64,000 nt of DNA from Megalobrama amblycephala (GCF_018812025.1 NC_063062.1:39480830-39544829); one strand, 5' to 3'; shown: positions 22,144 through 33,560, counted from the first letter of the stretch. Translations and numbers: made by a program. Notes: generated by a model not told the origin, from the sequence alone.

Positions 22144-22756
22144 CTGTGTTGGGCACGTTACTTTTAAAAAGTAATTAGTTATTGTTACTAGTTACTTCTC
22201 ACAAAATAGTAACTGTTACATCATTATAAAAGTAACTAATTACCAGGGAAAGTAACTATTGCGTTATTTTAAAAATCAAATATGTCAAATAAATTTATAA
22301 AATATTAAATATCTAAAAAGTCTAAAAATAAATTATGCTTGATCCGCTTTTGTTCACGACATGAAACTTCTCTGTACTGTACTGGTAGCCATTAAAGAAA
22401 ACGTAGTTTCATATTTATGTTTAAATATATGTTATGTTTTAATTTCATCTATTTGATTATGAAGTTATCATATGACGTAGAATACATCATATGATGTGCA
22501 ATATATTGGGAGACATGGAGTGGGTCAGACATGATTTTGACCACTTCATTAAGTTTTGTTTTGCAGAAAGTCTTTCTTTAAAGTGAATTTCATTTTGTAA
22601 AAATTGTATCTTAATTTTAATCAGTGTTTCATCAACCACTTGCCTGGATTTAATAAATAAGAAGCAAATATAGCAAACAATATAATCATGACATGGAGGC
22701 GCTGGCGTGATCACTTGGACATGAACTGCAGCACGTCTTATAGGCTGTTTGCCTCA

Positions 22757-23137
22757 GTCCCTCCGGCCCCACCCTGGTTTCCTGCTGGGGTTTCTGATTG
22801 GCCGGAGCCCCCCTGGTCTGTTCCTCCGGCTCCTCCCTGGCCCTCAGCCGGGACCCCAGACCTGCCTGAGCCTCCGTGGCTCAACCCTCCTGACCCTCCC
22901 TGGTTCCTTTTAAAGACATTTTTTTTTTTTTTGTTGCTGACTCTTGACATGGCTCCCTCTCCCTCCCCTCTTTGTCTCTTTGTCTCTGTGTACTGATGTT
23001 TTTGTCTTGTTTTCATGTTGGTGTGTCTCTTAGGTTGTCGTGTATGTTGGTCTTGCGTTATGTTTCTGTGTTGTGTTCGGTGTCCCTCATAAGGGATGCC
23101 AGGGGGCGTCCCTTTGGGGGGGGGGGGGGGGGGGTAG
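22757..23137 (+). pseudogene. gypsy 3' proline-rich tail and polypurine tract
   Basis: The frame encodes a Pro/Trp-rich repeat (PPAPPWFPAGVSDWPEPPW and similar) characteristic of the non-conserved 3' ORF region of some fish gypsy-like elements. It is followed by TC-rich sequence and a G run at about 23116-23134 that serves as polypurine tract right before the LTR. The left junction with hAT copy A falls near 22757, judged by where copy A and copy B stop matching. Everything 5' of this is missing. Confidence 0.55.
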
Positions 23138-23222
23138 TGTCAGGGTTCTGTCACTTCTGTCTAGTTTATTTCTTGGTTTTGTGACAGAGCTCTGACACTC
23201 CCGTTTTTGTCCTGTCTTTGTG

Positions 23223-23775
23223 TGAGCGTACGGTCTCGAGTGTTCTCGAGCCATGCGCTCTCTTGTCTGCGTGCCTTGTTTCATGTTGGGAGCATGGCGT
23301 TCGGATCCCGGCACTCATGTCTAATTTGGTTTCGGTTTTCGTGTCGGAATTCGGACACTCGCGCTCCCAGTCCTGTCTTTTATTGTGAGCGCACGGTCGA
23401 GTGTTCTTTCATTTGCCGTGCATTCTTGTCTCATGTTTTGTTTAGCGCCTGGTCGGTTCTTATTGGCCAGGCGCTCTTGTATTGTCTTGTTTTGTGTAGC
23501 ACGCGGATTGTTTCCACCTGCCACGTGCTTTCATGTTGTTTTTGTCCTGTGTTGTGTAGCATGCAGTCTGTGTTTCACGGGCTGCGTGCTCTCATGCTTT
23601 CTTGTTTTGTGTGAACACATGGCTTATGGGTTCTCTCATAGTTGCGTGTTCATGTCTTGTTTTGTGTAAGCACATGGCTTGTGATTTGTCTTCATTGGCC
23701 ATGTGCTTGTGTTTTTGTTATGTTTGGTTTGAGCACATGGCTTGTCATGTTTCTTTGTGCCATGTGCTCTCATGT
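23223..23775 (+). repeat. array of hairpin-forming tandem units in LTR U3
   Basis: About eight units of 50-65 bp each contain a self-complementary arm pair. Examples: AGCGCCTGG/CCAGGCGCT (from 23442), AGCACGCGG/CCACGTGCT (23498), AGCATGCAG/CTGCGTGCT (23558), AAGCACATGGC/GCCATGTGCTT (23669), GAGCACATGGC/GCCATGTGCTC (23731). Spacers are 15-22 bases, and a TCATGTCTTGTTTTGTGT-like linker joins the units. The stems differ between units but remain mostly paired, two of them over 11 perfect bp. Confidence 0.8.
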
Positions 23776-23962
23776 CTATTGTCTTAACCCCGCCCATCTT
23801 GTTACCTCATTATTGGTTGATTTGCCCCACCTGTCCTCCCTCATTACCTGCCTTGTTTGCTGTCCTATTTATTCTCCTTGTGTTTGCAGTCCTGTGCTGG
23901 ATTGTTGTCTTATATTCCTTTGGAATATTCACTTGGCCGAGTGTGGCCGAGTGTGGCCGAGT

Positions 23963-24608
23963 AGTGATGGCGAAATGAAGCTTTGCGAAGCACCGAGGCT
24001 TTCCCCTCAAGTGTATCGTAAAAAGGTTCATTACTCGAAGCTTTTCAACACAGTGCACACTAACGACATCTTGTGGTCAAAAGGTGGAAAAACCACCTTT
24101 GCCTTTGCGTCCCAGACGACGCAGCTTTTTTTGGACTGTTTCATGTAATAAATCAGTTTGTGCTATGAAAAGCATATAAAACAATGCAAATTATTATTAT
24201 ACATAAAGTCTTTCACATGTCATTTTACTTACACAATTTGAATAAATGAGTCTGAATAAATTTTTTGGGGAAAAATAGGCAAGCTTTTGGCATTATTTTA
24301 AAATAAATGATTGTCATAGAAGTATGAACTGGGAATAAATACAAACTGAACACATGTAAATATTTATTCATATTATGACATATTCTTTTGCTAAAAAGCA
24401 AATGACACTTCACATATGCGCAAGGGTTCACGTTATGTGAATCAGAATACGAAACAGTCAAGTGGTTGTGTGCGAAAACGAAGCTTCGGACGTCACTGAT
24501 CACGTGGTTATGGCAAAACAAATCAAGCTCCTATACAGTGCTTCACTGTGAGATGTTTTGTTTTTTTGATACAAGCTTTGAAGCCTTGGTGTCAAACGTC
24601 ACATCACT
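23963..24608. mobile_element. MITE inside gypsy LTR
   Basis: Starts AGTGATGGCGAAATGAAGC after three tandem GGCCGAGTGT units and ends ...GTCACATCACT. The ends are inverted over AGTGATG with weaker similarity further in, including GAAGCTTC motifs. LTR-like sequence resumes at 24609. No clear 8-bp TSD could be fixed. Likely a non-autonomous hAT-type element. Confidence 0.55.
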
Positions 24609-24747
24609 AAAGTCAAGTCAAGATCTTGTTTTCCCCCTTGGGGTAGTTTTTGTTTTGTTTTATTTTTTATTATTAAATAAAGCCCTTCTACCTGCACTAT
24701 TGAGTCTTCACTTCATCCTTCCACCACCCATACCTGACACTACCATA

Positions 24748-25930
24748 GTGTTGCCATATGGACAACATAGCCTACTCTTTGTGTTCATTTCCTTGCCACT
24801 GTCTCTTGAAGAGAACATTCTTGTTTTTTTTTTTTTTTTTTTGTTGGTAAGAGAAGACCTTAGTTTAGCCAATGATGTGCTTTGGTTAAGTCACATAACA
24901 TGCAAGTTTATTTTGGTGGCACGATTTCTGACAGATTGCCATCTCTTGTCGGTAGTTGCTGAAAGCAAACTAAAACGTCAGTAACAAACAAGGCCCATGT
25001 CACATTCACAAAAAAATTGTTAACATCATCTCAGGTAAGTTATGATGACATATTCACCTCTCAAAAAAGTTTATGAAATTAGTTTTTGGTAAATCGATAA
25101 AATGTCTGTGTTGCCATATGGCAACACTGTGCAATAATGGTAATGACATTATTATAATAAGTTAGCTAGCTAGCAAAGGCCAGCTGCAGTCTGTTAAGCT
25201 GTAACAATAACAACATTAATGCTAGTGATATAATGTTGATTAGTCGTATGTTAAGGACTGCCATGGCATTTGTATTATGCATTAAATCACATAAGAGACC
25301 TGCCTGCCCACTGCCACCACAGCCAGTACTACTGGACCAGACCAACCGCTGACCTACCATGGTGTCTCAAAAAGCCAGGTGCAAGTGGCTGTAAGTGTAT
25401 TGTTAGGGTGAAGTGCACCAAATGTGCACCTCACCTCACCTCACCAAAAAAACAAAAACAAAAACAAACAAACAAAAAAAACCCACTGCTTTTTGAAGTT
25501 TTGTACAGAAAAAAGGTGAAGTTTCAAGGATTATGGGGGATTCATGTTCATAACCTTCCATAAGATTGCATAATGTTGAATTTTCATGAACTGCAATGTT
25601 TTTGGTTTTATGTCAATGCTTTATGATACTTGACGAACAGTATTATATTTGTTTTTAACTGTCTACATTTGCAATTTAAATAATATTCAAGAAAAATGTA
25701 GTGAAATTCAAAGAATGTAAAGCATTATTCAGCAAAAGAGAATGGAATAAATAAAAGCACATGATGTTGGAAAATATGTATAAGGTGTTGTTTATAATTA
25801 CTGCTAAAGCTTATAATAGCACCAATTGATTTAATACAAACAACATTTCTGAGGAAAAATATTAACTATATACACTTACACTTATTCTAATTTATTTCCA
25901 CTATTGTATGTTGTTGCCATATGGCAACAT
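24748..25930. repeat. segment with three TGTTGCCATATGGCAACA palindromes
   Basis: A perfect 20-bp palindrome, GTGTTGCCATATGGCAACAC, is at 25108-25127. An 18-bp version is at 25912-25929, and a near-perfect one (GTTGCCATATGGACAAC) at about 24750-24766. The DNA between has no convincing gene; a 97-residue open frame at 25270-25563 is unassigned. These could be transposase binding sites or ends of a further nested element. Confidence 0.5.
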
Positions 25931-26554
25931 ATAAGTACCTTAAAATAATATTTTTTTCCACATTTTTTTTTTTTACAGCACTTCAAGTTAAGCCACTCTA
26001 AGAAAAGAAAAAGAGTCAAATATTTTTTTCTATAGATTTATCATAATGCGTGTGGTAAAGATCGCGGGCCGCATTTAACATTCGTGATGGGCCGCGGGTT
26101 GAGAACCACTGATCTAGCATGTCACAAAGGATATTCTGGTTTGAGCTTGTGCTCCGGCTCGCCATGCTCTGACACAGACACACACACACACACAGAGCAT
26201 TGTACATTATTATCAGTTTAAAATTATTTTTGTGTATGACTATACTATTTCTTTACAACAAAACGTTTTGAAATCATCTCTAGTCACACACCAGTCATCA
26301 TCAGTTAGCCTGTGTCCCACCCCAACACACACCAGAGATAAAACTTTGCAGGTCCTATGGCTGAGAAAAAGCTACTCGGATAAAAACCGCTTCAGTGAGC
26401 TCAATTATACTAACGCCACATTTTTTTTGTCAGTAAAAGTAACGGCGTTGTAACGGGGAAAAGTAATTTGTTTCATAACTCGTTACTGAAAAAAGTAACG
26501 CTGTTAGTAACGCTGTTTATTTATAATGCCGTTATTCCCATCACTGCTTATAAA

Positions 26555-28441
26555 TGCATTAATTTGCTGGCTAAGTTGCATATTTAAAGCTAGTGACATG
26601 ATTGCTTTCTCAACATTGACACTTTAAACAAACCAGAAACACATTTCGATTTCAGTTCTTTTTTTGTCATCACTGCAATACATATTTTGTTATTTTGATT
26701 AGATAATCATCAAGTGTTAGAAGCAAATAAATAAAAGCAAATAAAGTGAGAGACTATGCACATAATATACATTTATGTAATTTTAATGCTCTGGCCTTTG
26801 CATAGATATTTAAATATGGACCATCTTTAAGCATGACTGTTTGGAATTTATGAAATGGTAACACTTTACAACAAGATTCCATTTGTAACATTAATTAAGG
26901 TTCATAAATACTGTAGAAGTATTGTTCATAGTTAGTTTGTTAATTTCAACATTTACTAATACATTTTTAAATTGAGTTTTAATTTTTATTTTATCTGTTA
27001 AATTTAATGCAGTATAAACTAACATGAATGGTCAAGGTACAATTGTATTGCTCAAACATTAATACATACTGTAAAAATGTGTATTCCATAATGCATATAG
27101 TTCATGTAAGCTAGCTAATACATCCTGGCTTAACAAATGGGACTTGCAAAGAGTTACCTATGAAATTTACATACATGTTACAAGGTTATAGTTAAAGAAA
27201 CACATTTGACTTGTAATATTTTAACGTTTAAATTATTCTTCTGTATAATTTGTTCTGTAGAACTTCTCAGGTAACGCTTTAGATTACAGCCCAGAAAGTA
27301 CTGCGTAATTACAAAGAATTTACAGCGTAACTTTTGATAATTATAGTGTAGTTATGAAGTAAGTACGTGTAAGTATAGGGGAACAATATGTAAAGTATTG
27401 GGAATAAAGGGGTAACAACCAAGGAAAATAACAAATTATTTATACTGTAAGTATTTTAGAACTAAGGGGTACTTACACTGTTATGATAGACAACAATCTT
27501 ACATTTGGGAGCAATTTAGCAAGAAAGTGCACTGATTAAGTTGTTTCAAGGCAAGTAGAAAGAACTATTGCAATCTTTTTTAATACTTGGGGAAATATGC
27601 TTTTGTTTCATGTAGTTACAGGGTAAGTATGACATTGCGGGCCGTAAATTAAAGTGGAGCTTGTTACCCTCTTATTTCATGTAGTTACAGGGTAAGTAAT
27701 TAAAAAAAAAAAAAACAACAAAAAAAAAAACAAACGCAAACAGTTAAAACAACAGTTAAAACAACATACCTGTAAATACATTTTGAAGCCTAAATAAAGT
27801 GGTCAGATATAAAAAGCTAACAGTAGGCTATAAACGGACTACAGCACACCATGGTCGCGGGTCAACACCACCAAGCTTCCTCAAACTTTATTAAAAAAAC
27901 AACTTTATTTAAAAACATGCTCACTGATTATGATCTGCGCTGTGTATGAATACTTATCCACTTTTTCATGAGAAATTGCTGTCCAAATGTCCTGTTTGTC
28001 ATGATGACGTCTAAAGTCCCCGCCAAAGGAAGTAGTCCCTTTTAGCAATTTGTTAGCAACCGCCGTTTTTAAGACACAGTAAAGGTTTAAAAAATCATAA
28101 GCGGGTTATAACTGGTGTGATTTATGTCATGAGATGTATTCGACTTTCCTTCTTAAGATGAACACAAAAAGGTTTTTAGGAAAAAATAAATCATATGTGA
28201 ACGCTTTATATTGCAAGCTCACGTGTTCCTAAAAGTCAAAACATCGAACAGCACAAACAGTAATAACTACAGTAATCCATACGACCCCAATGGATGAATC
28301 GATTTCTTCTGAAGTGAAACGATACGTATTTGTAAGAAAAATACCAAATATTTTAATATTTTTAAAACTTTCAATTTTCAACTGTCTTCTGCGCGTGCAT
28401 GCGAAGGTTGAGAGTTCATGCTTGACATAACTTGAAGCGTT
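26555..28441. other. non-coding, MITE fragments
   Basis: After the hAT copy A TSD the host sequence resumes. Partial hAT MITE ends GGTAACACTTTACAACAAG (26857) and GGTAACGCTTTAGATTACAG (27270) are visible without firm partners. CATGTAGTTACAGGGTAAGTA occurs twice (near 27610 and 27679, as a 60-70 bp local duplication). No gene seen. Confidence 0.45.
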
Positions 28442-29259
28442 ACTATGGAAGTAAAATAATGCCAAATGTTTTTGAAATAAAAAGCTTGTTGAATTGCACT
28501 ATTTGAAAAAAATATGCATTACATTAGCTGTACTTGCATTTAGATGCACTGTATTTTTAAGGCTTGCATTTTTATGGGCTGAAATTCAACATGGTCGTAT
28601 ATTTAGGCTGTGAATATTTCAATTAAAAATATTTCACACACATTTTCATTATTAAAAATTCAATAATTCATATTCACCTTTTAGATTTCACTTCCAAAAT
28701 ATTCATTCTGTTTAAAAATACAACCTATAAAATTCGACTAGCAATTCTCAGTCCATTTTATTTCGCTTTACAAATTCGCTTCCACAAATTCAGTGGCTCA
28801 AATTCGGCAGAAAATTCAACATTTCACATCCGGGAACTGCAGGAAGAGCAGTAGAGTGCCGATGCATCATCTCTATCTGCTGTTAGTCTTCTTCACCAGC
28901 AGGTGCCGCTAGCGGCTGTTTAGGAAGACCAAAGCAACGTTAGTAAGTCATCATTCATTCATAAAAACGGATTTACAGAATTAGAGCAAGCGGTAAGTGA
29001 ATGTGTGATGATTATCAGGGCCAGTATAAATGCAGAAAAGCTGATAAAGACACAAAAGCTGCATTTATGTTTAATTCAGTGTATTTACGCTTACTTTCCC
29101 AGTGTAGCTACAGCTTTCTCTCCAGTGAACAAGATAACGTTATTGCCCGATGCTGGTGTATAGATCAAACGTTAAATCTGAGATAGACATTATTTCTCTC
29201 TGTTGTTTAGTCCTTAACTTTATATGGCAGCGCTGTGTTGTAATACTAGGGCTTCCCTC

Positions 29260-30057
29260 CATAGGCGCCGATTTATGTTTCTGCCGGTGGGTGCCCAGTG
29301 CCCCCCATTACATTCATATTATATTAAAGATAAATCCACACTTACTTTTCGTGTTCCCTAATAGTGTAGTGGTAGAAATGTTGTTAATACAGTCAGAGGT
29401 CCAGCCGTGCTCTAATTATCAGTGGTTCGAATCTACCCTCATATCGTTTTTTTTTTTCTCTCATAAAGTTCAAAGAAGTTAATTAATGTTTGTATATCAA
29501 GAGCAGGGACATGTCTGTGTGCATTTTGTTTATGATTTCCCTGGAAAGAAGAGTCAAGCGATAGATTGACGCGTATGTCAGAAGACTAACTTACACGAGC
29601 GAGCCACGCATGATTTCAAAAACAACACGTTTCAGCGCTAGTTCGCTTCTCATTTAACTCAAATCAACGTCAACTTGATGTTTTATTTGCATTATATCTG
29701 TGCAGCAATATGACAATTTCGACCCAAAAAGCACATTCTTTTCACGAGCGTTGTCGCGAGTCATGCTCTCGCTGATATCTGATGCAAGGAGTGTTTGAGC
29801 GCGCTCATGTATCTGATCGAGAGAAGAGCCATTTGTGCTCGCGCATCACTTGGATGCGCTCTCGACGTTTGCCATTAAAATATTCCCATATAAACGGTCT
29901 TATTAAACTATAAAAAAGGGTTTGGATAGTGTCTGAAAGCTCCAATTGATTTTCTATTGGTTAAAATCAATGGAGAATATCTCGTATATTTCCGTGGGTG
30001 CTCGACCATTTCCGTGGGTGCTCCAGCCCCCGAGCACCCACGGGATCGGCGCCTATG
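29260..30057. mobile_element. hAT-type MITE with 8-bp TSD, inside palindrome
   Basis: Ends CATAGGCGCCGATT and ATCGGCGCCTATG are inverted repeats that continue as related GTGGGTGC-rich sequence. The TSD CTTCCCTC is perfect (29252-29259 and 30058-30065). The opposite arm of the palindrome (around 31479-31486) has a single copy of this site and no insert. The element has no transposase and contains a tRNA-like stretch. Confidence 0.9.
29362..29433 (+). promoter_or_regulatory. tRNA-like Pol III A/B box pair
   Basis: TAGTGTAGTGG (29362-29372) resembles an A box and GGTTCGAATC (29424-29433) is an excellent B box, in the right order and about 50 bp apart. A complete tRNA fold with acceptor stem was not seen, so this is more likely a tRNA-derived relic (SINE-type head) captured in the MITE than a functional tRNA. 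Confidence 0.4.
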
Positions 30058-30409
30058 CTTCCCTCATCCGTCATAGCTGCCATCAGGACATATAAACTCT
30101 TAACACAGCTTAATGGACTCGTACAGTGATATAAAAGACCAAACTCGCACCTCATTTGTGATGTAGGTTAGACTATATAGGCTCCAAGAAAGCAGATACT
30201 GGCATTAAGTTGATTTGACGCTGAACGTTTGATTATGATATTCGCAAATTTAGGGACTGTCTCTAAAGTTACAACATTCTGTATTCACGTTTCTACCTTC
30301 AATAGCATTTAAAGAGAATGACTTAGTCACAAAACCAACTGTAAATTGTTCATCTAGGTGTCAGGTATAATGCAAACCTTTTAGATTTTTGATGTTTATT
30401 AAAATAAAA

Positions 30410-30692
30410 GGTAACACTTTATATTAAATAGTTGATATGAACGAACAATGAACTGCACTTCTACAGCACTTACTAATCTTTGTTAATGTTAATTCCAGCA
30501 TTTACTAATACATTATTAAAATCAAGAGTTGTATTTGTCAACTTTAGTTAATGCACAGTGAAGTAACATGAACAATGAACTGCTGTATTTTTATTAACGT
30601 TAACAAAGATTAACAAATACAACAACAAATGTGTTGCTCATGGATAGTTCACATTAGTTAATACATTATGAACCTTACTGTAAAGTGTTTCC
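30410..30692. mobile_element. GGTAACAC-type MITE in left arm
   Basis: Ends GGTAACACTTTATATTAA and ...ACTGTAAAGTGTTTCC are inverted, with TTAATGTTAATT / AACGTTAACAAAG-type inner repeats. It lies between two related segments (CAATAGCATTT... at 30300 and 30779) and is absent from the right arm together with them. No clean TSD. Confidence 0.6.
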
Positions 30693-30865
30693 AACTAAAC
30701 TGTCAAGTAATATGTAAAGATTGCTATGTATTTCACTACTGTATTGGATCATACAAAAAAATGCCATAATTTAAAGCTCAATAGCATTTGATGAGAATGA
30801 TTTACAATCACCAAAACTACCTGTGAAGTGTTCATCTATAGGTGCCAGGTCGAAGAGTGATGCAC

Positions 30866-30868
<3 letters not shown>

Positions 30869-30955
<87 letters not shown>
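30869..30955. repeat. (TC)n(CA)n compound microsatellite
   Basis: About 40 bp of TC followed by about 40 bp of CA. Apparent open frames over it on both strands are artefacts. Confidence 0.95.
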
Positions 30956-30958
<3 letters not shown>

Positions 30959-32346
30959 TCAAACACACTCAACTCAAAGTACATGCACATATACTTTTTC
31001 TTTTTTTTACACATTCATCACACAATTAGTTCTACTTAGTTAATTTTATTTCTAAATTTTATTTAAAATTTGTATAAGCAGGATAATCTATGATCAGGTA
31101 AAATAAAAAATGAACAAAGTAAAAAAATTGTGTGATGAACGTGTAAAAAAAAAAAAAAGAAAAGAAATAGTATATATGCATGTACTTTGAGTGAGGTGTG
31201 TTTGAATATGTATATGTGCATGTGTGTCTACAAGAGTTTGGTAGAAGGTAGAAACGTGAATACAGAATGTCGTAACTTTAGAGACAGTCCCTAAATTTGC
31301 GAATATCATAATCAAACGTTCAGCGTCAAATCAACTTTATGCCAGTATCTGCTTTCTTGGAGCCTATATAGTCTAACCTACATCACAAATGAGGTGCGAG
31401 TTTGGTCTTTTATATCACTGTACGAGTCCATTAAGCTGTGTTAAGAGTTTATATGTCCTGATGGCAGCTATGACGGATGAGGGAAGCCCTAGTATTACAA
31501 CACAGCGCTGCGATACAAAGTTAAGGAAACTAAACAACAGAGAGAAATATATGTCTATCTCAGATTTAACGTTTGATCTATACACCAGCATCGGGCAATA
31601 ACGTTATCTTGTTCACTGTAGAGAAAGCTGTAGCTACACAGGGAAAGTAAGCGTAAAGACACTGAATTAAACATAAATGCAGCTTTTGTGTCTTTATCAG
31701 CTTTTCTGCATTTATACTGGCCCTGATAATCATCACACATTCACTTACCGCTTGTTCTAATTCTGTAAATCCGTTTTTATGAATGAATGACTTACTAGCG
31801 TTGCTTTGGTCTTCCTAAACAGCCGCTAGCGGCACCTGCTGGTGAAGAAGACTAACAGCAGATAGAGATGATGCATCGGCACTCTACTGCTCTTCCTGCA
31901 GTTCCCGGATGTGAAATGTTGAATTTTCTGCCGAATTTGAGCCACTGAATTTGTGGAAGCGAATTTGTAAAGTGAAATAAAATGGACTGAAAATTGCTAG
32001 TCGAATTTTATAGGTTGTATTTTTAAACAGAATAAATATCTTGGAAGTGAAATTTGAAATCTGAATATGAATTATTTAATTTTTAATAATGAAAATGTGT
32101 GTGAAATATTTTTAATTGAAATATTCACAGCTTAAATATACGACTGTGTTAAATTTCATCCCATAAAAATGCAAGCCTTAAAAATACAGTGCATCTAAAT
32201 GCAAGTACAGCTAATGTAATGCATATTTTTTTTCAGTTAGAGCAATTCAACAAGCTTTTTATTTCAAAAACATTTGGCATTAATTTACTTCCATACGTGA
32301 CGTAAGCGTGCCGAGAAACTCACGCAGATGTTGGATGCTGTCAGTT

Positions 32347-32450
32347 TTTTTTTTTTTTTTTTGTAAATAATTTTTTTATTAATGCTCACAACAAAATACA
32401 CAGAATAACAGATAAGGAGAATGAGAAACAAACAAGACAGAATAACAGAG
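32347..32450 (-). mobile_element. retroposon 3' tail (polyA)
   Basis: A T run at 32347-32362 followed by GTAAATAATTTTTTTATTAA reads on the minus strand as a 3' end with AATAAA and a polyA tail. It is a short LINE or retrocopy end directly beside the palindrome. The source is not identified. Confidence 0.35.
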
Positions 32451-32526
32451 ATGGCAGTTCTCGCGCGAGTTTCACATGAATCTCCCGCGAGAACGTCATG
32501 AAAGCTTCAGTTGCTCATTATAATTA

Positions 32527-32650
32527 GGGATGGGCGATACCACTTATTTTGTTTTTGATATGTTACCGATACTTTCAAGGCCAAAAATCGCCGATATCGA
32601 TACCGATACGATACCTCTAATCTGAATTTAAGTTATTAAATTATTAATAA
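32527..32650. repeat. hAT MITE end (GATACC type)
   Basis: AGGGATGGGCGATACC and the following CGATATCGATACCGATACG repeats match the terminus of a GATACCG-rich fish MITE, related in style to those at 56379 and 57662. No partner end was located before the next element. Confidence 0.4.
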
Positions 32651-33560
32651 TTTAAGTCCCTAAATTATTGAATTACTATGAGTAAAATGGGTAATGGTAC
32701 CCACTTAACATTATATTTGAAAGGTATTTTAACATTCAATATGCCTTAATTGCAATTTATTAGATTATATTTTTGTTTACACATGGTTAAAATGTTTACT
32801 TGTAGTGGTAACCATCGAAATCTACCCATACTGGTAGCACTTTATTTTACAGTACGTGTACTTTCCTGGTACATATATAGTAATTATGTTGTACATACAG
32901 GTAAAAGAATGGTAACACAAGGTACTTACCTGACATGTATGTACATGGGAACTAATAAGAAACACTGCTGTACTTTCCAATGTACATACATGGTAACTAC
33001 TTTGTACCTATAGACAAGTGTCGGGTAATAACAGGTGCTTACTTATAGTGTCCGTATATGGTAACTAACAGACACATTACTGTACTTACTAATGGTATGT
33101 ACATGGTGAATATTTTGTACTTACAGACAAGTGTGGGTAATAACAGGCACTTATGTGTGGTAACTAGTAAGACACATTACTGTACTTACTAGTGGTATAT
33201 ACATGGTAACTATGTTGTACTCACGGTGTGGACACAAATAACAGACACTTCCTTAACTACTGTGAAACAAATGTGCTTACCAAAATGATACACTGCAGTA
33301 ACTATACAGCACTTCATAGTGTTAATACCATAGACTGTAAGGTTAATACTTATCAAGTAGTCCTTTTAAGCAAGGCTTTTGACACATGACAACTGAGTAT
33401 ACCAAGTACAGTAGTGTTACTGATCTGTATGTATGTCATCAAAATACCCCTATTAAGTGAATTATTGTCCTGTAAAGATTAGGCAAGTTGAACTGCAAAA
33501 GTATATCATCCAGTACTCAAGAAGTATCTTGTACAATGCTTATACCTCACCCTAAGTAAT

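Larger units (their letters stand above)
23138..24739 (+). repeat. gypsy 3' LTR with nested MITE
   Basis: The LTR opens TGTCAGGG after the purine tract and closes ACCTGACA at 24739, so its ends are inverted (TGTCAGG/CCTGACA). U3 is built of hairpin repeats (23223-23775). CCTATTTATTCTCC near 23864 is TATA-like and AATAAAGC near 24677 is the polyA signal. A MITE of about 646 bp splits it at 23963-24608; without it the LTR is about 956 bp. Open frames across U3 (for example 23207-23614) are Cys/Leu-rich products of the repeat. Confidence 0.75.
22144..26546. mobile_element. hAT element (copy A) with nested insertions
   Basis: Left end CTGTGTTGGGCACGTTACTT and right end ...CCGTTATTCCCATCACTG are imperfect inverted repeats, flanked by perfect 8-bp duplications CTTATAAA at 22136-22143 and 26547-26554. 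The first 600 bases are paralogous to copy B at 44641. The body is interrupted from about 22757 by a gypsy 3' end. It also carries palindromic GTTGCCATATGGCAAC sites and a GGGTTGAGAACCACTG hAT-type end at 26096-26111. No intact transposase remains; a short minus-strand MASRSTSSNQNILCDMLD opening near 26165 could be the start of one. Confidence 0.8.
28442..32296. repeat. large inverted repeat (palindromic duplication)
   Basis: The left arm (28442-31040) and right arm (31114-32296) are reverse complements with only scattered mismatches, around a loop of about 70 bp. The right arm is about 1.18 kb and continuous. The left arm is longer because it holds an 798-bp MITE (29260-30057) and about 650 bp (30302-30950) that the right arm lacks. 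A 61-residue open frame occurs in both arms (29001-29186 and 31555-31740) only because the sequence is duplicated. Outer ends show no clear transposon terminus or TSD. Confidence 0.88.

Noticed and set aside
23223..23775. Regularly spaced repeats resembling a CRISPR array
   Set aside because: The units are adjoining hairpins inside a retrotransposon LTR in vertebrate DNA; there are no identical repeats with unique spacers and no cas genes.
23207..24148. Cys/Leu-rich open frames of 60-170 residues
   Set aside because: They overlap each other in several frames across LTR hairpin repeats and a MITE; no domain and no conserved start.
24466..24984. 172-residue frame with hydrophobic stretches
   Set aside because: Crosses the MITE end, the LTR U5 and T-rich sequence beyond it, so it cannot be a real gene.
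25270..25563. 97-residue frame with several Cys and His
   Set aside because: Runs into a low-complexity KQKQKQTNKKN tract and matches no finger pattern I know; left unassigned.
30823..31039. Open frames with SLSLSL/THTHTH or ERERER
   Set aside because: Products of the (TC)n(CA)n microsatellite.
29001..31740. A 61-residue frame preserved in both palindrome arms (29001-29186 and 31555-31740)
   Set aside because: The arms are recent copies. The few differences are mostly amino-acid changing, so there is no sign of selection on a protein.
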